Source: Prevotellaceae bacterium (GTDB lineage: Bacteria; Bacteroidota; Bacteroidia; Bacteroidales; Bacteroidaceae). Taken from it: a DNA stretch of 7,041 bases. Both the position numbers and the translations under genes were made by a program. The stretch is from contig JAISIB010000210.1 in NCBI GenBank assembly GCA_031262265.1, forward strand, positions 1-7,041, written 5' to 3'. The notes under the pieces were generated by a model, which ran no database searches, had not been told where the DNA came from, and worked only from the letters and a program-made list of their open reading frames with translations. Shown piece after piece: positions 1 through 6,474 of the stretch (positions within the stretch are counted from its first letter, which is position 1; each line of letters begins with the position of its first letter).

Positions 1-650
1 CCTTTCCATAGAAACCAGCAACTCACTCCGACTACGAAGATAGCCCCGAGTACCCATCCGGAAAGTACGGTATGAAAAAACTTATTGACCGCCATCGGAG
101 AAGTGGCTACCGCCAGAAAAGAACCTTCGACCATTTCAAAACGAACCGTGTCGGGATTGAATTCCATTCCTATCGGATATTGCATCCACGCGTTAGCTAC
201 GAGAATCCACCACGCGGAAATGGTCGCGCCCAAGCCGGTTAGCCACGTCGAGGCCAAATGAAAACCTTTTCCGACCTTATTCCAGCCAAAGAACATTACG
301 GCGATAAACGTCGCTTCCATAAAGAACGCCACAATTCCTTCGATGGCCAGCGGCGCACCGAATATGTCGCCTACAATCCATGAGTAGTTGCTCCAATTAG
401 TACCGAACTGAAATTCCAAGATCAAGCCCGTGGCAACCCCGACGGCGAAGTTGATACCGAAAAGTTTCATCCAGAATTGAGCACTACGCTTCCAAAATTC
501 ATCGCCGGTCTTGTAATAAACGGTTTCCATGATGCCCATGATGACAGCTAAGCCGAGCGTTAGCGGCACGAAAACCCAATGATACATGGCGGTTAGTGCA
601 AATTGCGCACGCGCCCAATCAATCATCGTAGTGTCAATAGTCTCTATCAT
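1..650 (-). CDS. cydA: Cytochrome bd ubiquinol oxidase subunit I, N-terminal part (runs off left edge)
   Basis: Subunit I of the cytochrome bd quinol oxidase, an inner-membrane complex that oxidises quinol and reduces oxygen to water at high affinity. The first 216 residues are present. They follow the family closely: AMYHWVFVPLTLG (21-33), EFQFGTNWSNYS (79-90), VGDIFGAPLAIEG (93-105) and NKFFHTVLSGW (189-199). By alignment from memory with E. coli CydA, His24 matches the haem b595/d-side ligand His19, His193 matches the haem b558 ligand His186, and Glu104 and Glu112 match Glu99 and Glu107. About five hydrophobic helices are covered; the Q-loop and the Met ligand lie beyond the edge. The start at 650 gives the usual Bacteroidota N-terminus (MIETIDTT...) and overlaps the end of the upstream DUF4492 gene by 17 nt in another frame, which suggests coupled translation. 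No Shine-Dalgarno is visible. cydB is expected to the left, outside the window. Confidence 0.97.
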   Translation of the reverse strand, partial: MIETIDTTMIDWARAQFALTAMYHWVFVPLTLGLAVIMGIMETVYYKTGDEFWKRSAQFWMKLFGINFAVGVATGLILEFQFGTNWSNYSWIVGDIFGAPLAIEGIVAFFMEATFIAVMFFGWNKVGKGFHLASTWLTGLGATISAWWILVANAWMQYPIGMEFNPDTVRFEMVEGSFLAVATSPMAVNKFFHTVLSGWVLGAIFVVGVSCWFLWK

Positions 651-891
651 TTTGTCTGATTTTATATGTGTCGGAATCGTTCTGCGAGCGTTCCACCAGT
701 TCGCCGGCCACAAATTGATCTTTGGTAAGATCGTCGGGACGTGAACTTAGGAAGCTGGGGAAGAAAAATATTTTCAGGACGGCAAACATGATGAATAGCT
801 TCAGTAGGATAATGAACCAAAGCGTGCGTCCCAGCGTCATACTGCGGAAACCTTCTATATAGAAGCGGCCTATGCGTCGAATCGTATTCAT
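634..891 (-). CDS. DUF4492 small membrane protein preceding cydA
   Basis: An 85-residue protein with a basic N-terminus (RRIGRFYIEGFRSMTLGRTLW, roughly residues 5-25), one hydrophobic helix at about 24-45 (FIILLKLFIMFAVLKIFFFP) and a charged, probably soluble tail. The FRSMTLGRTLW motif followed by the helix matches the DUF4492 family as I remember it, which in Bacteroidota typically lies directly before cydA. The function is not established. The position suggests a small accessory subunit or assembly factor for cytochrome bd, similar in concept to CydX but not recognisably homologous. Its stop lies 17 nt inside cydA, so the two are almost certainly co-transcribed and possibly translationally coupled. 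The start at 891 is preferred over Met18 because it keeps the conserved N-terminal motif and sits about 20 nt after a TAnnTTTG element. Confidence 0.88.
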   Translation of the reverse strand: MNTIRRIGRFYIEGFRSMTLGRTLWFIILLKLFIMFAVLKIFFFPSFLSSRPDDLTKDQFVAGELVERSQNDSDTYKIRQNDRDY

Positions 892-911
892 CGTTTTCGG
901 TATGATGTGGG

Positions 912-944
912 CAAATATAAAGATAAAAACGTTTGAATGCGCAA
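912..944 (-). promoter_or_regulatory. Candidate Bacteroidota promoter for DUF4492-cydA
   Basis: On the minus strand TATATTTG (919 down to 912) matches the Bacteroidota -7 consensus TAnnTTTG. A TTG at 944-942 lies 22 nt upstream, slightly more than the usual spacing of about 19-21 nt for a -33 box. The start codon at 891 would follow after a short leader of roughly 13-15 nt. I see no clear oxygen- or redox-regulator site such as an FNR-type palindrome. Confidence 0.45.
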
Positions 945-1038
945 TAACTCACCCGCTTTTTCCGATAAGATACCTCGAAAATTGAAAAACAAGGGAAGAT
1001 AATTTCGGTTCGTAGTAAGATTTGTGCGAAGCATTGCT

Positions 1039-1046
1039 TATTTTTG
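1039..1046 (+). promoter_or_regulatory. Candidate -7 element for the GH3 gene
   Basis: TATTTTTG fits the TAnnTTTG consensus and lies 29 nt before the GH3 start codon, a normal distance. No TTG sits at the expected -33 spacing; the nearest TTTG (1021-1024) is only 14 nt upstream. The promoter may therefore be weak or activator-dependent. The leader before the ATG is A-rich (1059-1066), typical of Bacteroidota starts without Shine-Dalgarno. Confidence 0.4.
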
Positions 1047-1075
1047 CAACGTAATACCAAAAAAACAGTACTACC

Positions 1076-3271
1076 ATGAGAAGAATATCATTACTTATCG
1101 TGTGTTTAGTTGGGGCGGTGCTTTCTGTTTCTGCCCAACAGTATGTTTATCCGTTTCAGAATACGGCGTTGAGCGACGACGAACGGGTAAATAATCTTTT
1201 GTCCCTGATGACATTGGACGAAAAGGTCAATGCGCTGGGAACGAACTTAGGCATTCCCCGTTTGGGCGTACGCAATACCGGGCAGTCCGAAGGTTTGCAC
1301 GGTATGGCACTGGGTGGCCCCGGCGGTTGGGGAGGCGCGCGTATGGTGAACGGTCAACGCGTGAATACCGGTTGGCCGACGACGATTTTCCCACAGGCCT
1401 ACGGACTGGGCGAAACGTGGGATAGAGCGTTGATTCGTCGGGTGGCCGACATCGAAGGCACCGAGATCCGTTTCTACACGCAAAATGAAAAGCTCTTGCA
1501 GGGCGGCATGGTGATGCGTGCTCCGAATGCCGATTTAGCGCGTGACCCGCGTTGGGGACGTACTGAGGAAAGTTTCGGAGAAGACCCGTACTTAGTCTCC
1601 GAGCTGGTGGTGGAATTCGTAAAAGGCTTGCAAGGCGACAATCCGAAGTATTGGAAGTCGGCATCCTTGATGAAACATTTCCTGGCAAACAGCAATGAAG
1701 ACGGACGCGACTCGACTTCGTCCAATTTCAACGAGCGGCTGTTCCAAGAGTACTATGCCTATCCGTTCCGCAAGGGTATCGAAGAGGGAGGCTCGCAAGC
1801 TTTCATGGCTTCCTACAATGCTTGGAACGGCGTGCCCATGACTTCTAATCCGCTCTTCCTTAAATTGCGTGAGGAGTGGGGGATGAAAGGAATTATCTGT
1901 ACCGACGGCGGTGCGTTAGACCTGTTGGTAAATTCGCACAAAGCCTATCCGAATATGACGGCAGGCGCGGCGGCGGTAGTGAAAGCTACGGTCGGACAAT
2001 TTCTTGGTGCGTGGAAACCCTTTATCTACGATGCGCTGGCCAAAGGCTTGTTGACGGAAGCGGATATCGACAAGGCTATTTGGGGAAATTTCTATGTGGC
2101 GTTGAAACTTGGCTTGCTGGATGGCAATCAGTCTAAGACTCCTTACGGTAATATCGGCGTTACGGATACGATCGCGCCTTGGACGACGAAGGAAGTACAA
2201 GAGTTTGTCCGTTTGGTCACTGCCAAGTCGGTGGTCTTGCTGAAAAACGAGAAGAACACCTTGCCGCTTGACAAGAACAAAATCAAATCTATCGCCGTCA
2301 TCGGACCTCGTGCCGACGAGATACTGCTCGACTGGTACAGCGGCGAACCTCCGTATCGGGTGACTATATTGGATGGTATCCGCAATGCCGTCGGCAAGGA
2401 CGTGAAAGTGTATTATGCGCCCAACGACCGCATGGACGAGGCAACGATTGCCGCTGCTAAGGCCGACGTGGTTATCGTTTGCGTAGGCAATCACGTATAT
2501 GGTACCGACGCCCGTTGGAAAGTATCGCCCGTGCCGAGCGACGGTCGCGAAGCCGTCGATCGCAAAGCGTTGTCGCTGGAACAAGAAGATTTGGTGAAGC
2601 AGGTATTCAAAGCAAATCCGAATACAATCCTCACACTGGTGAGCAGCTTCCCGTTTGCTATCAACTGGTCACAAGCACATTTGCCGGCCATCGTACATCT
2701 GACGAACAATAGTCAAGAGCTGGGTAACGGATTGGCAGACGTCTTGTTCGGCGATTTCAATCCTGCGGGTCGTACGACGCAAACATGGGTGAAAGATATC
2801 ACAGATCTCCCGCCGATGATGGATTACGACATTACGAACGGCCGTACTTACATGTATGCGAAGACGGCGCCCCTTTATCCGTTCGGCTACGGACTTAGTT
2901 ATACGAAGTTCGCCTATTCGGGCATGAAGGTGTCTGCTTCTACGCTCAATCCTTCAGCACCTGTGACGGTCAGCGTACAAGTGAAAAACACCGGCGCGCG
3001 CGACGGAGAAGAAGTAGTGCAGCTCTACGTTTCCTATCCGGGTTCAAAAGTGGAAAAGCGTCCGATCAAACAACTAAAAGGCTTCGAGCGCGTGATGATA
3101 CCTGCCGGCCAAACGAAAACCGTCTCCTTTGAACTGACGGCCGAAGACTTGGCTTATTGGGATATGTCAAAAGAAGCGTTCGTGACCGAGAGCGGTGCTG
3201 TCAATTTGATGGTGGGTGCTTCGTCTGCGGACATTCGCCTGACGAAGAAACTCAATGTTTCCGGTTCGTAG
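1076..3271 (+). CDS. Exported glycoside hydrolase family 3 beta-glycosidase
   Basis: A 731-residue exo-acting beta-glycosidase (beta-glucosidase/xylosidase type) expected to release terminal sugars from oligosaccharides in the periplasm. Residues 1-20 form a Sec signal peptide with an SVSA|QQ cleavage site and no lipobox. The GH3 TIM-barrel domain spans about 30-350: SEGLHGM (71-77), DPRWGRTEESFGEDPYL (157-173), substrate-site KHF (200-202), and GIICTDGGA (272-280) with Asp277 as the expected nucleophile. The alpha/beta sandwich domain covers about 385-610 and contains EAVDR (492-496), where Glu492 is a candidate acid/base. The fibronectin-III-like domain common in GH3 follows at about 625-715. 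SEGLHG and TDGGA resemble the EALHG and SDCGA motifs of the xylosidase-like branch more than classical glucosidases, so the substrate is left open. It appears monocistronic, divergent from DUF4492-cydA, and has no SusC/SusD neighbours in view. Confidence 0.93.
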   Translation: MRRISLLIVCLVGAVLSVSAQQYVYPFQNTALSDDERVNNLLSLMTLDEKVNALGTNLGIPRLGVRNTGQSEGLHGMALGGPGGWGGARMVNGQRVNTGWPTTIFPQAYGLGETWDRALIRRVADIEGTEIRFYTQNEKLLQGGMVMRAPNADLARDPRWGRTEESFGEDPYLVSELVVEFVKGLQGDNPKYWKSASLMKHFLANSNEDGRDSTSSNFNERLFQEYYAYPFRKGIEEGGSQAFMASYNAWNGVPMTSNPLFLKLREEWGMKGIICTDGGALDLLVNSHKAYPNMTAGAAAVVKATVGQFLGAWKPFIYDALAKGLLTEADIDKAIWGNFYVALKLGLLDGNQSKTPYGNIGVTDTIAPWTTKEVQEFVRLVTAKSVVLLKNEKNTLPLDKNKIKSIAVIGPRADEILLDWYSGEPPYRVTILDGIRNAVGKDVKVYYAPNDRMDEATIAAAKADVVIVCVGNHVYGTDARWKVSPVPSDGREAVDRKALSLEQEDLVKQVFKANPNTILTLVSSFPFAINWSQAHLPAIVHLTNNSQELGNGLADVLFGDFNPAGRTTQTWVKDITDLPPMMDYDITNGRTYMYAKTAPLYPFGYGLSYTKFAYSGMKVSASTLNPSAPVTVSVQVKNTGARDGEEVVQLYVSYPGSKVEKRPIKQLKGFERVMIPAGQTKTVSFELTAEDLAYWDMSKEAFVTESGAVNLMVGASSADIRLTKKLNVSGS

Positions 3272-3325
3272 CGAGCCTACAACCATTGCTGCTTGGCGGG
3301 AAGATTTTTTCAATAGGTAAAGAAG

Positions 3326-3354
3326 AAGGGGCAGATACTCAGTATCTGCCCCTT
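3326..3354. terminator. Hairpin terminator between convergent genes
   Basis: A perfect inverted repeat centred on 3340 pairs 3326-3338 with 3342-3354: 13 base pairs including a GGGGC/GCCCC block, with a 3-nt loop. It lies 55 nt after the GH3 stop and 72 nt past the stop of the convergent lipoprotein gene. The T-runs after the stem are short on both strands (TTT then CT on plus, TT then CTTCTTT on minus), so it is probably a two-way terminator of moderate polarity. The rest of the 154-bp gap holds only a small 5-bp inverted repeat (AGTAC/GTACT at 3383-3396). Confidence 0.75.
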
Positions 3355-3425
3355 TCTACGTTCGTATGTTAGTAATAAGCTTAGTACTTACGTACTGTGT
3401 ATCGGTTGTTCAATCTACTTATGCA

Positions 3426-5036
3426 TTAATCATCATATATAGGAGGGAAATGTACATAGAATATCATGTTCTGGACTCTAATAGGCTGGTTGTTTTTATC
3501 GCGACCCGGAGTAACTTTCGGTATACCCTGCATTAATCGCACAGCCTCCTTATCTAAGTCCTCATTTCCGGTACCTTTTAGCAATTCCGCTTTGGAGACG
3601 GTACCATCTTGCTCAACGACGCAGCGCATATAAGCGGTCTTCTTGTCTGCGCTGTCCCAATCCTTATAACGATTGTTAGTTCGGAAATATTCAATGGCTT
3701 CTTTGTTTAGCCATGGCGTAATAAATGCTATATCCGTTTCGGATTCTTCGGTATCTGCTTTGTCGGGCTTGTTGTTCGGTTGAGTCGTTTGGGCTTTTGC
3801 CGGCGATTTTTGCCCCTTTGTCTCGTAAAACTCCACATCTCCCTCGAATGCTGCCTCTCCTTTCTGTCTTAGCTTCCCGATGAGGAGCACGTTGTTTGAA
3901 TTGTCGTTGAGTGATTTTGCCAGACCCTCCAAACGCGTACGCAGGGCGTCGTCTATCGTTTCGGTGGCCAATATCGTTTCCAAATCTTCCTTCAACCACA
4001 TCGGTTCTCGGTTGTCTATGTAGTAACCTCTCATGAACGCCGGGCTATTCGTGCTTAGCAGTCCGCCCAGCATGTCCAATTGGAAATTCGCATAGAACCC
4101 TCTCAGGTTTTCCTTGTTGACCAATACCGTTTTGTAGGGTTCATTTGGCTTATAGAACTTTGCCAAGTAATAATCCGGTAATTCTATGAACCACGGGCGG
4201 TAGTTAAAGCCCTTTTTCTGCGGATATAAAGAAAATACGGGGGCGAGTCGATTCTCCGTCGCGTCATAGTGATACAAAGAATCTACGACAGGTTCTTCCG
4301 TAACAGTGAACAAAGATACGTCCGTCGCATCGGTAGAGAAATTACTTATCAGCTCGTTGCTGTAATCGGGCGACGGAGTGGAGAAATGTCCGGCCGGAAG
4401 TTCTTGAATGAGGTTTCCCTCGAAATCCTGTACCCAGACGGCGATGGAGGTCGGCGCGAACGGAAGGTTGAGCACCGTGATTTGCTGTTTGGCCGTATCC
4501 ACCTTGAAATAGGCTTTGGTCGTTTGGTACGTTAGCGGTATCGCTCGGTATTGATCCTTTTGAATATCGTAGGCGATCAATTTTTTGTCCATCCACGGCA
4601 TGAGATAGACCATTCCGGCATCGTCGATATAGCTATCATAGATAGCCATCGCAAATTCGTAGGGTCCTTGCCCGCGCGCAGATACGTCTTGGAGATACGT
4701 TCCTTCGCGGTTATACAGCTGATACCGATGGCTTGTTTGATTATATACGCCGATATACTTCTCACTGACGGTTATCAGTGCTTCGGTGCCTATGAAGGCG
4801 TCGCGACTCATGTCGTCCAGTCGAACGACGTCCAAGTCGGTGATGATTTCGCTCAACGGCATGTTGACCGTGTCGGTTACTTGGTCGGGATTGTACACCG
4901 TGACGGTATCCGTGCCGACCGTTACTCGTTTGGCCACTATGGGTTTGTCTTTCCAGAAACCCGTCGCAGCCGGCTGATTCCCGCTACAAGCAGTCAGCAA
5001 AGCGGTTATCAGACAGAATAGGTAGAGTTTTTTCAT
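3426..5036 (-). CDS. Lipoprotein with beta-propeller-like region and TonB-like C-terminal domain
   Basis: A 536-residue lipoprotein. The signal peptide ends in the lipobox LTAC, making Cys17 the lipidated residue. The following SGNQP has no acidic cluster like the known Bacteroidota surface-export signal, so the protein may face the periplasm (inference). Residues about 55-400 resemble the Bacteroidota 6-bladed beta-propeller family: an opening PLSEIITDLDVVRLDD, an RGQGPYEF turn (121-128) and repeated short beta-rich stretches. A K/P/Q/T-rich linker (about 407-433) leads to a TonB-like C-terminal domain (about 440-532), with VVEQDGTVSKAELLKGTGNEDLD (473-495), KEAVRLMQGIPKVTPG (496-511) and PIRVQNMIFYVHF (518-530). 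Classical TonB proteins have an inner-membrane N-terminal helix instead. Function unknown; plausible roles are envelope sensing or contact with TonB-dependent transport machinery. It is divergent from the Ntn hydrolase. No perfect TAnnTTTG precedes it; TAACTTG at 5074-5068 is a weak candidate. Confidence 0.85.
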   Translation of the reverse strand: MKKLYLFCLITALLTACSGNQPAATGFWKDKPIVAKRVTVGTDTVTVYNPDQVTDTVNMPLSEIITDLDVVRLDDMSRDAFIGTEALITVSEKYIGVYNQTSHRYQLYNREGTYLQDVSARGQGPYEFAMAIYDSYIDDAGMVYLMPWMDKKLIAYDIQKDQYRAIPLTYQTTKAYFKVDTAKQQITVLNLPFAPTSIAVWVQDFEGNLIQELPAGHFSTPSPDYSNELISNFSTDATDVSLFTVTEEPVVDSLYHYDATENRLAPVFSLYPQKKGFNYRPWFIELPDYYLAKFYKPNEPYKTVLVNKENLRGFYANFQLDMLGGLLSTNSPAFMRGYYIDNREPMWLKEDLETILATETIDDALRTRLEGLAKSLNDNSNNVLLIGKLRQKGEAAFEGDVEFYETKGQKSPAKAQTTQPNNKPDKADTEESETDIAFITPWLNKEAIEYFRTNNRYKDWDSADKKTAYMRCVVEQDGTVSKAELLKGTGNEDLDKEAVRLMQGIPKVTPGRDKNNQPIRVQNMIFYVHFPPIYDD

Positions 5037-5120
5037 ACGGTACGTTTCTTTCAGTCGTTATGGGGCGCAAGTTAGAAAATGTGGCTGAATTCGGTAACAT
5101 AATTAACGAGAAAAGTAAAT

Positions 5121-5190
5121 TATCTGCGTATCTTGTCAAAATATCTTCGTATCTTATAAAAATATCTTCATAGGAAAATTGCATATCTTC
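5121..5190. repeat. Direct repeat with 21-bp period next to the Ntn hydrolase promoter
   Basis: TATCT occurs at 5121, 5142, 5163 and 5184, exactly 21 bp apart. In the last three copies it extends to TATCTTC. The first two full units (5121-5141 and 5142-5162) agree at 18 of 21 positions, and each carries a second TATCTT 8 bp in (5129 and 5150). Unit 3 keeps 11 of 21 positions; unit 4 keeps only the head. A 21-bp period is two helical turns, so all copies face the same side of the DNA. The array runs up to and into the promoter: unit 3 contains the -33 TTG and unit 4 lies in the spacer. This resembles an operator for a cooperatively binding regulator. Confidence 0.7.
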
Positions 5191-5208
5191 CGATTGTAGC
5201 TACCTTTG
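5179..5208 (+). promoter_or_regulatory. Bacteroidota-type promoter for the Ntn hydrolase gene
   Basis: TACCTTTG (5201-5208) is an exact TAnnTTTG -7 element, and TTG (5179-5181) lies 19 nt upstream as a -33 box, which is the expected spacing. Transcription should start near 5213-5216, giving a leader of about 25 nt before the ATG at 5240. The 21-bp-period repeat overlaps this promoter. Confidence 0.65.
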
Positions 5209-5239
5209 CGGGAAAGATGTGGTACTCAAATACTAATAT

Positions 5240-6469
5240 ATGAAACTCATACGAATCATTGTCGGCGCGCTGCTTGTCCTTGTGACGTCGGAGGCCTTTG
5301 CCTGCACTGCAGCCGTCGTGTCGGGGAAAGTGACGCCCGACGGTCGTCCGTTGCTCTGGAAGAATCGCGATACGGACTACTTGGCTAATAGTGTCAAATA
5401 CTTCAAAGGCGAGAAATATGCCTTCATCGCGATCGTGAATGCTGTGGAAGAAAATCCGAATGAGGTATGGATCGGTACCAATGAAGCCGGTTTCTCGATT
5501 ATGAATACGCAATCGTACAACCTCGTGAAGCTGCAAGGCGATGAAGAACGCGGGGCTGCCAACGGGCGGATACTGTGTCGAGCGTTGGCAGTGTGTGCCA
5601 CGGTGGACGACTTCAAACATTTTCTGGACACGCTGGCCAAGCCCAGTTACATAGAGGCCAACATCGGCGTAATCGATGCGCGCGGCGGCGCAGCGATGTT
5701 CGAAGTGGATTATTACAAGTACACGTTTTACGATGCGAATGATCCGGCGGTCGCACCATACGGATATATCGTGCGCACGAACTTTTCGTTTGCCGGCGAG
5801 GTAAATGCCGGTGCGGGATACGTGCGTTTTATGACAGCCGAACAGAAATTTATGCGCGCCTCGGCTATGGGCGAGTTGACGCCGCAATGGATATTTAACG
5901 ATTGCGCACGCTCATTTGAGAATCCCATACTGGGCGTCGATCTGCGGTCGGGCGACTACAATCGTCCGCAAGGGAGCGGATGGTTCGTTGATCAGGACTT
6001 CATTCCACGAGCAAGTACCGGAAGCTCGGTTGTTATACAAGGCGTGAAGCCGAGCGAGAATCCCGAATTGACAACGATGTGGACGGCGTTGGGCTATGCG
6101 CCCGTTAGTGTGGCGGTGCCCGTGTGGCTGAAAGGAGCGGACAAGCATCTGACTGCTAACTTGGTACGCGATCCGAACTTGAAAGCCGCGCCGGTGGGCG
6201 ATAAGGTCATGAAGTTGCGCAATCGAGTGTTCTCATATCATCAGGGCATGGGAACCGACAAATACTTCCGTTGGGAATTGTTGTGGACGCCGGACGGGAA
6301 AGGCTACATGAAGCAGTTGAGTGTATATGAAGCCCCCATATTCGTAGCAATAGGCAAACGATTGGAAGAATGGCATACAGGAAAGACGTTTACCGGCGAA
6401 GAAATGCAAACTTTCACGCATGATTGGACGACGACGCTCATACGTCAGATATACCCGCAAGTCGAATAG
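5240..6469 (+). CDS. Exported Ntn hydrolase, C45 / choloylglycine-hydrolase-like amidase
   Basis: A 409-residue protein with an N-terminal signal peptide (1-21) ending AFA directly before Cys22. Signal peptidase I cleavage would leave Cys as the new N-terminus, the catalytic nucleophile of Ntn amide hydrolases such as penicillin V acylase, bile salt hydrolase and the C45 acyltransferases. Phe at -2 and Ala at -3 make a lipobox unlikely. The mature start CTAAVVSGKVTPDGRPLLWKN runs into R43-D44, placed like the Arg/Asp pair of the superfamily. Further family-like stretches are GTNEAGFSIMNT (79-90), NIGVIDARGGAAMFEV (141-156), YIVRTNFSFAG (176-186) and RASTGSSVVIQG (257-268). The enzyme probably cleaves a linear amide bond in the periplasm or outside; the substrate is unknown. 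I place it nearest C45 from memory, with C69 dipeptidase-like proteins as the alternative. It stands alone under its own promoter, divergent from the propeller lipoprotein. Confidence 0.78.
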   Translation: MKLIRIIVGALLVLVTSEAFACTAAVVSGKVTPDGRPLLWKNRDTDYLANSVKYFKGEKYAFIAIVNAVEENPNEVWIGTNEAGFSIMNTQSYNLVKLQGDEERGAANGRILCRALAVCATVDDFKHFLDTLAKPSYIEANIGVIDARGGAAMFEVDYYKYTFYDANDPAVAPYGYIVRTNFSFAGEVNAGAGYVRFMTAEQKFMRASAMGELTPQWIFNDCARSFENPILGVDLRSGDYNRPQGSGWFVDQDFIPRASTGSSVVIQGVKPSENPELTTMWTALGYAPVSVAVPVWLKGADKHLTANLVRDPNLKAAPVGDKVMKLRNRVFSYHQGMGTDKYFRWELLWTPDGKGYMKQLSVYEAPIFVAIGKRLEEWHTGKTFTGEEMQTFTHDWTTTLIRQIYPQVE

Positions 6470-6474
6470 TTGAC

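Noticed and set aside
1029..1039. AAGC-ATT-GCTT palindrome just before the GH3 -7 element
   Set aside because: Only 4 bp per arm; too little to call an operator.
662..1060. 132-codon minus-strand open frame across DUF4492 and its upstream region
   Set aside because: It overlaps the DUF4492 gene in another frame, spans the divergent promoters, and its Cys/His/Arg-rich translation shows no family motif.
1916..2584. 222-codon minus-strand open frame inside the GH3 gene
   Set aside because: It is antisense to the conserved GH3 catalytic region, and its Arg/His-rich translation is typical of a shadow frame.
3383..3396. AGTAC-TTAC-GTACT inverted repeat
   Set aside because: A 5-bp stem is too short to count as a terminator or operator without other support.
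5068..5074. TAACTTG on the minus strand as -7 element for the lipoprotein gene
   Set aside because: It is one base short of TAnnTTTG and has no TTG at the -33 distance, so it is only mentioned as a weak candidate.
5099..5123. ATAATT ... AATTAT inverted repeat upstream of the phased repeats
   Set aside because: Six A/T pairs in an A/T-rich region with a 13-nt loop are expected by chance.
4984..5184. 66-codon minus-strand frame with a repeated YEDI..RY heptad
   Set aside because: The heptad arises because the 21-bp DNA repeat equals seven codons. The frame overlaps the lipoprotein start and then loses any pattern.
5168..5887. 239-codon minus-strand open frame antisense to the Ntn hydrolase
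   Set aside because: It lies over the conserved N-terminal half of a well-supported gene, and its translation has no recognisable domain.
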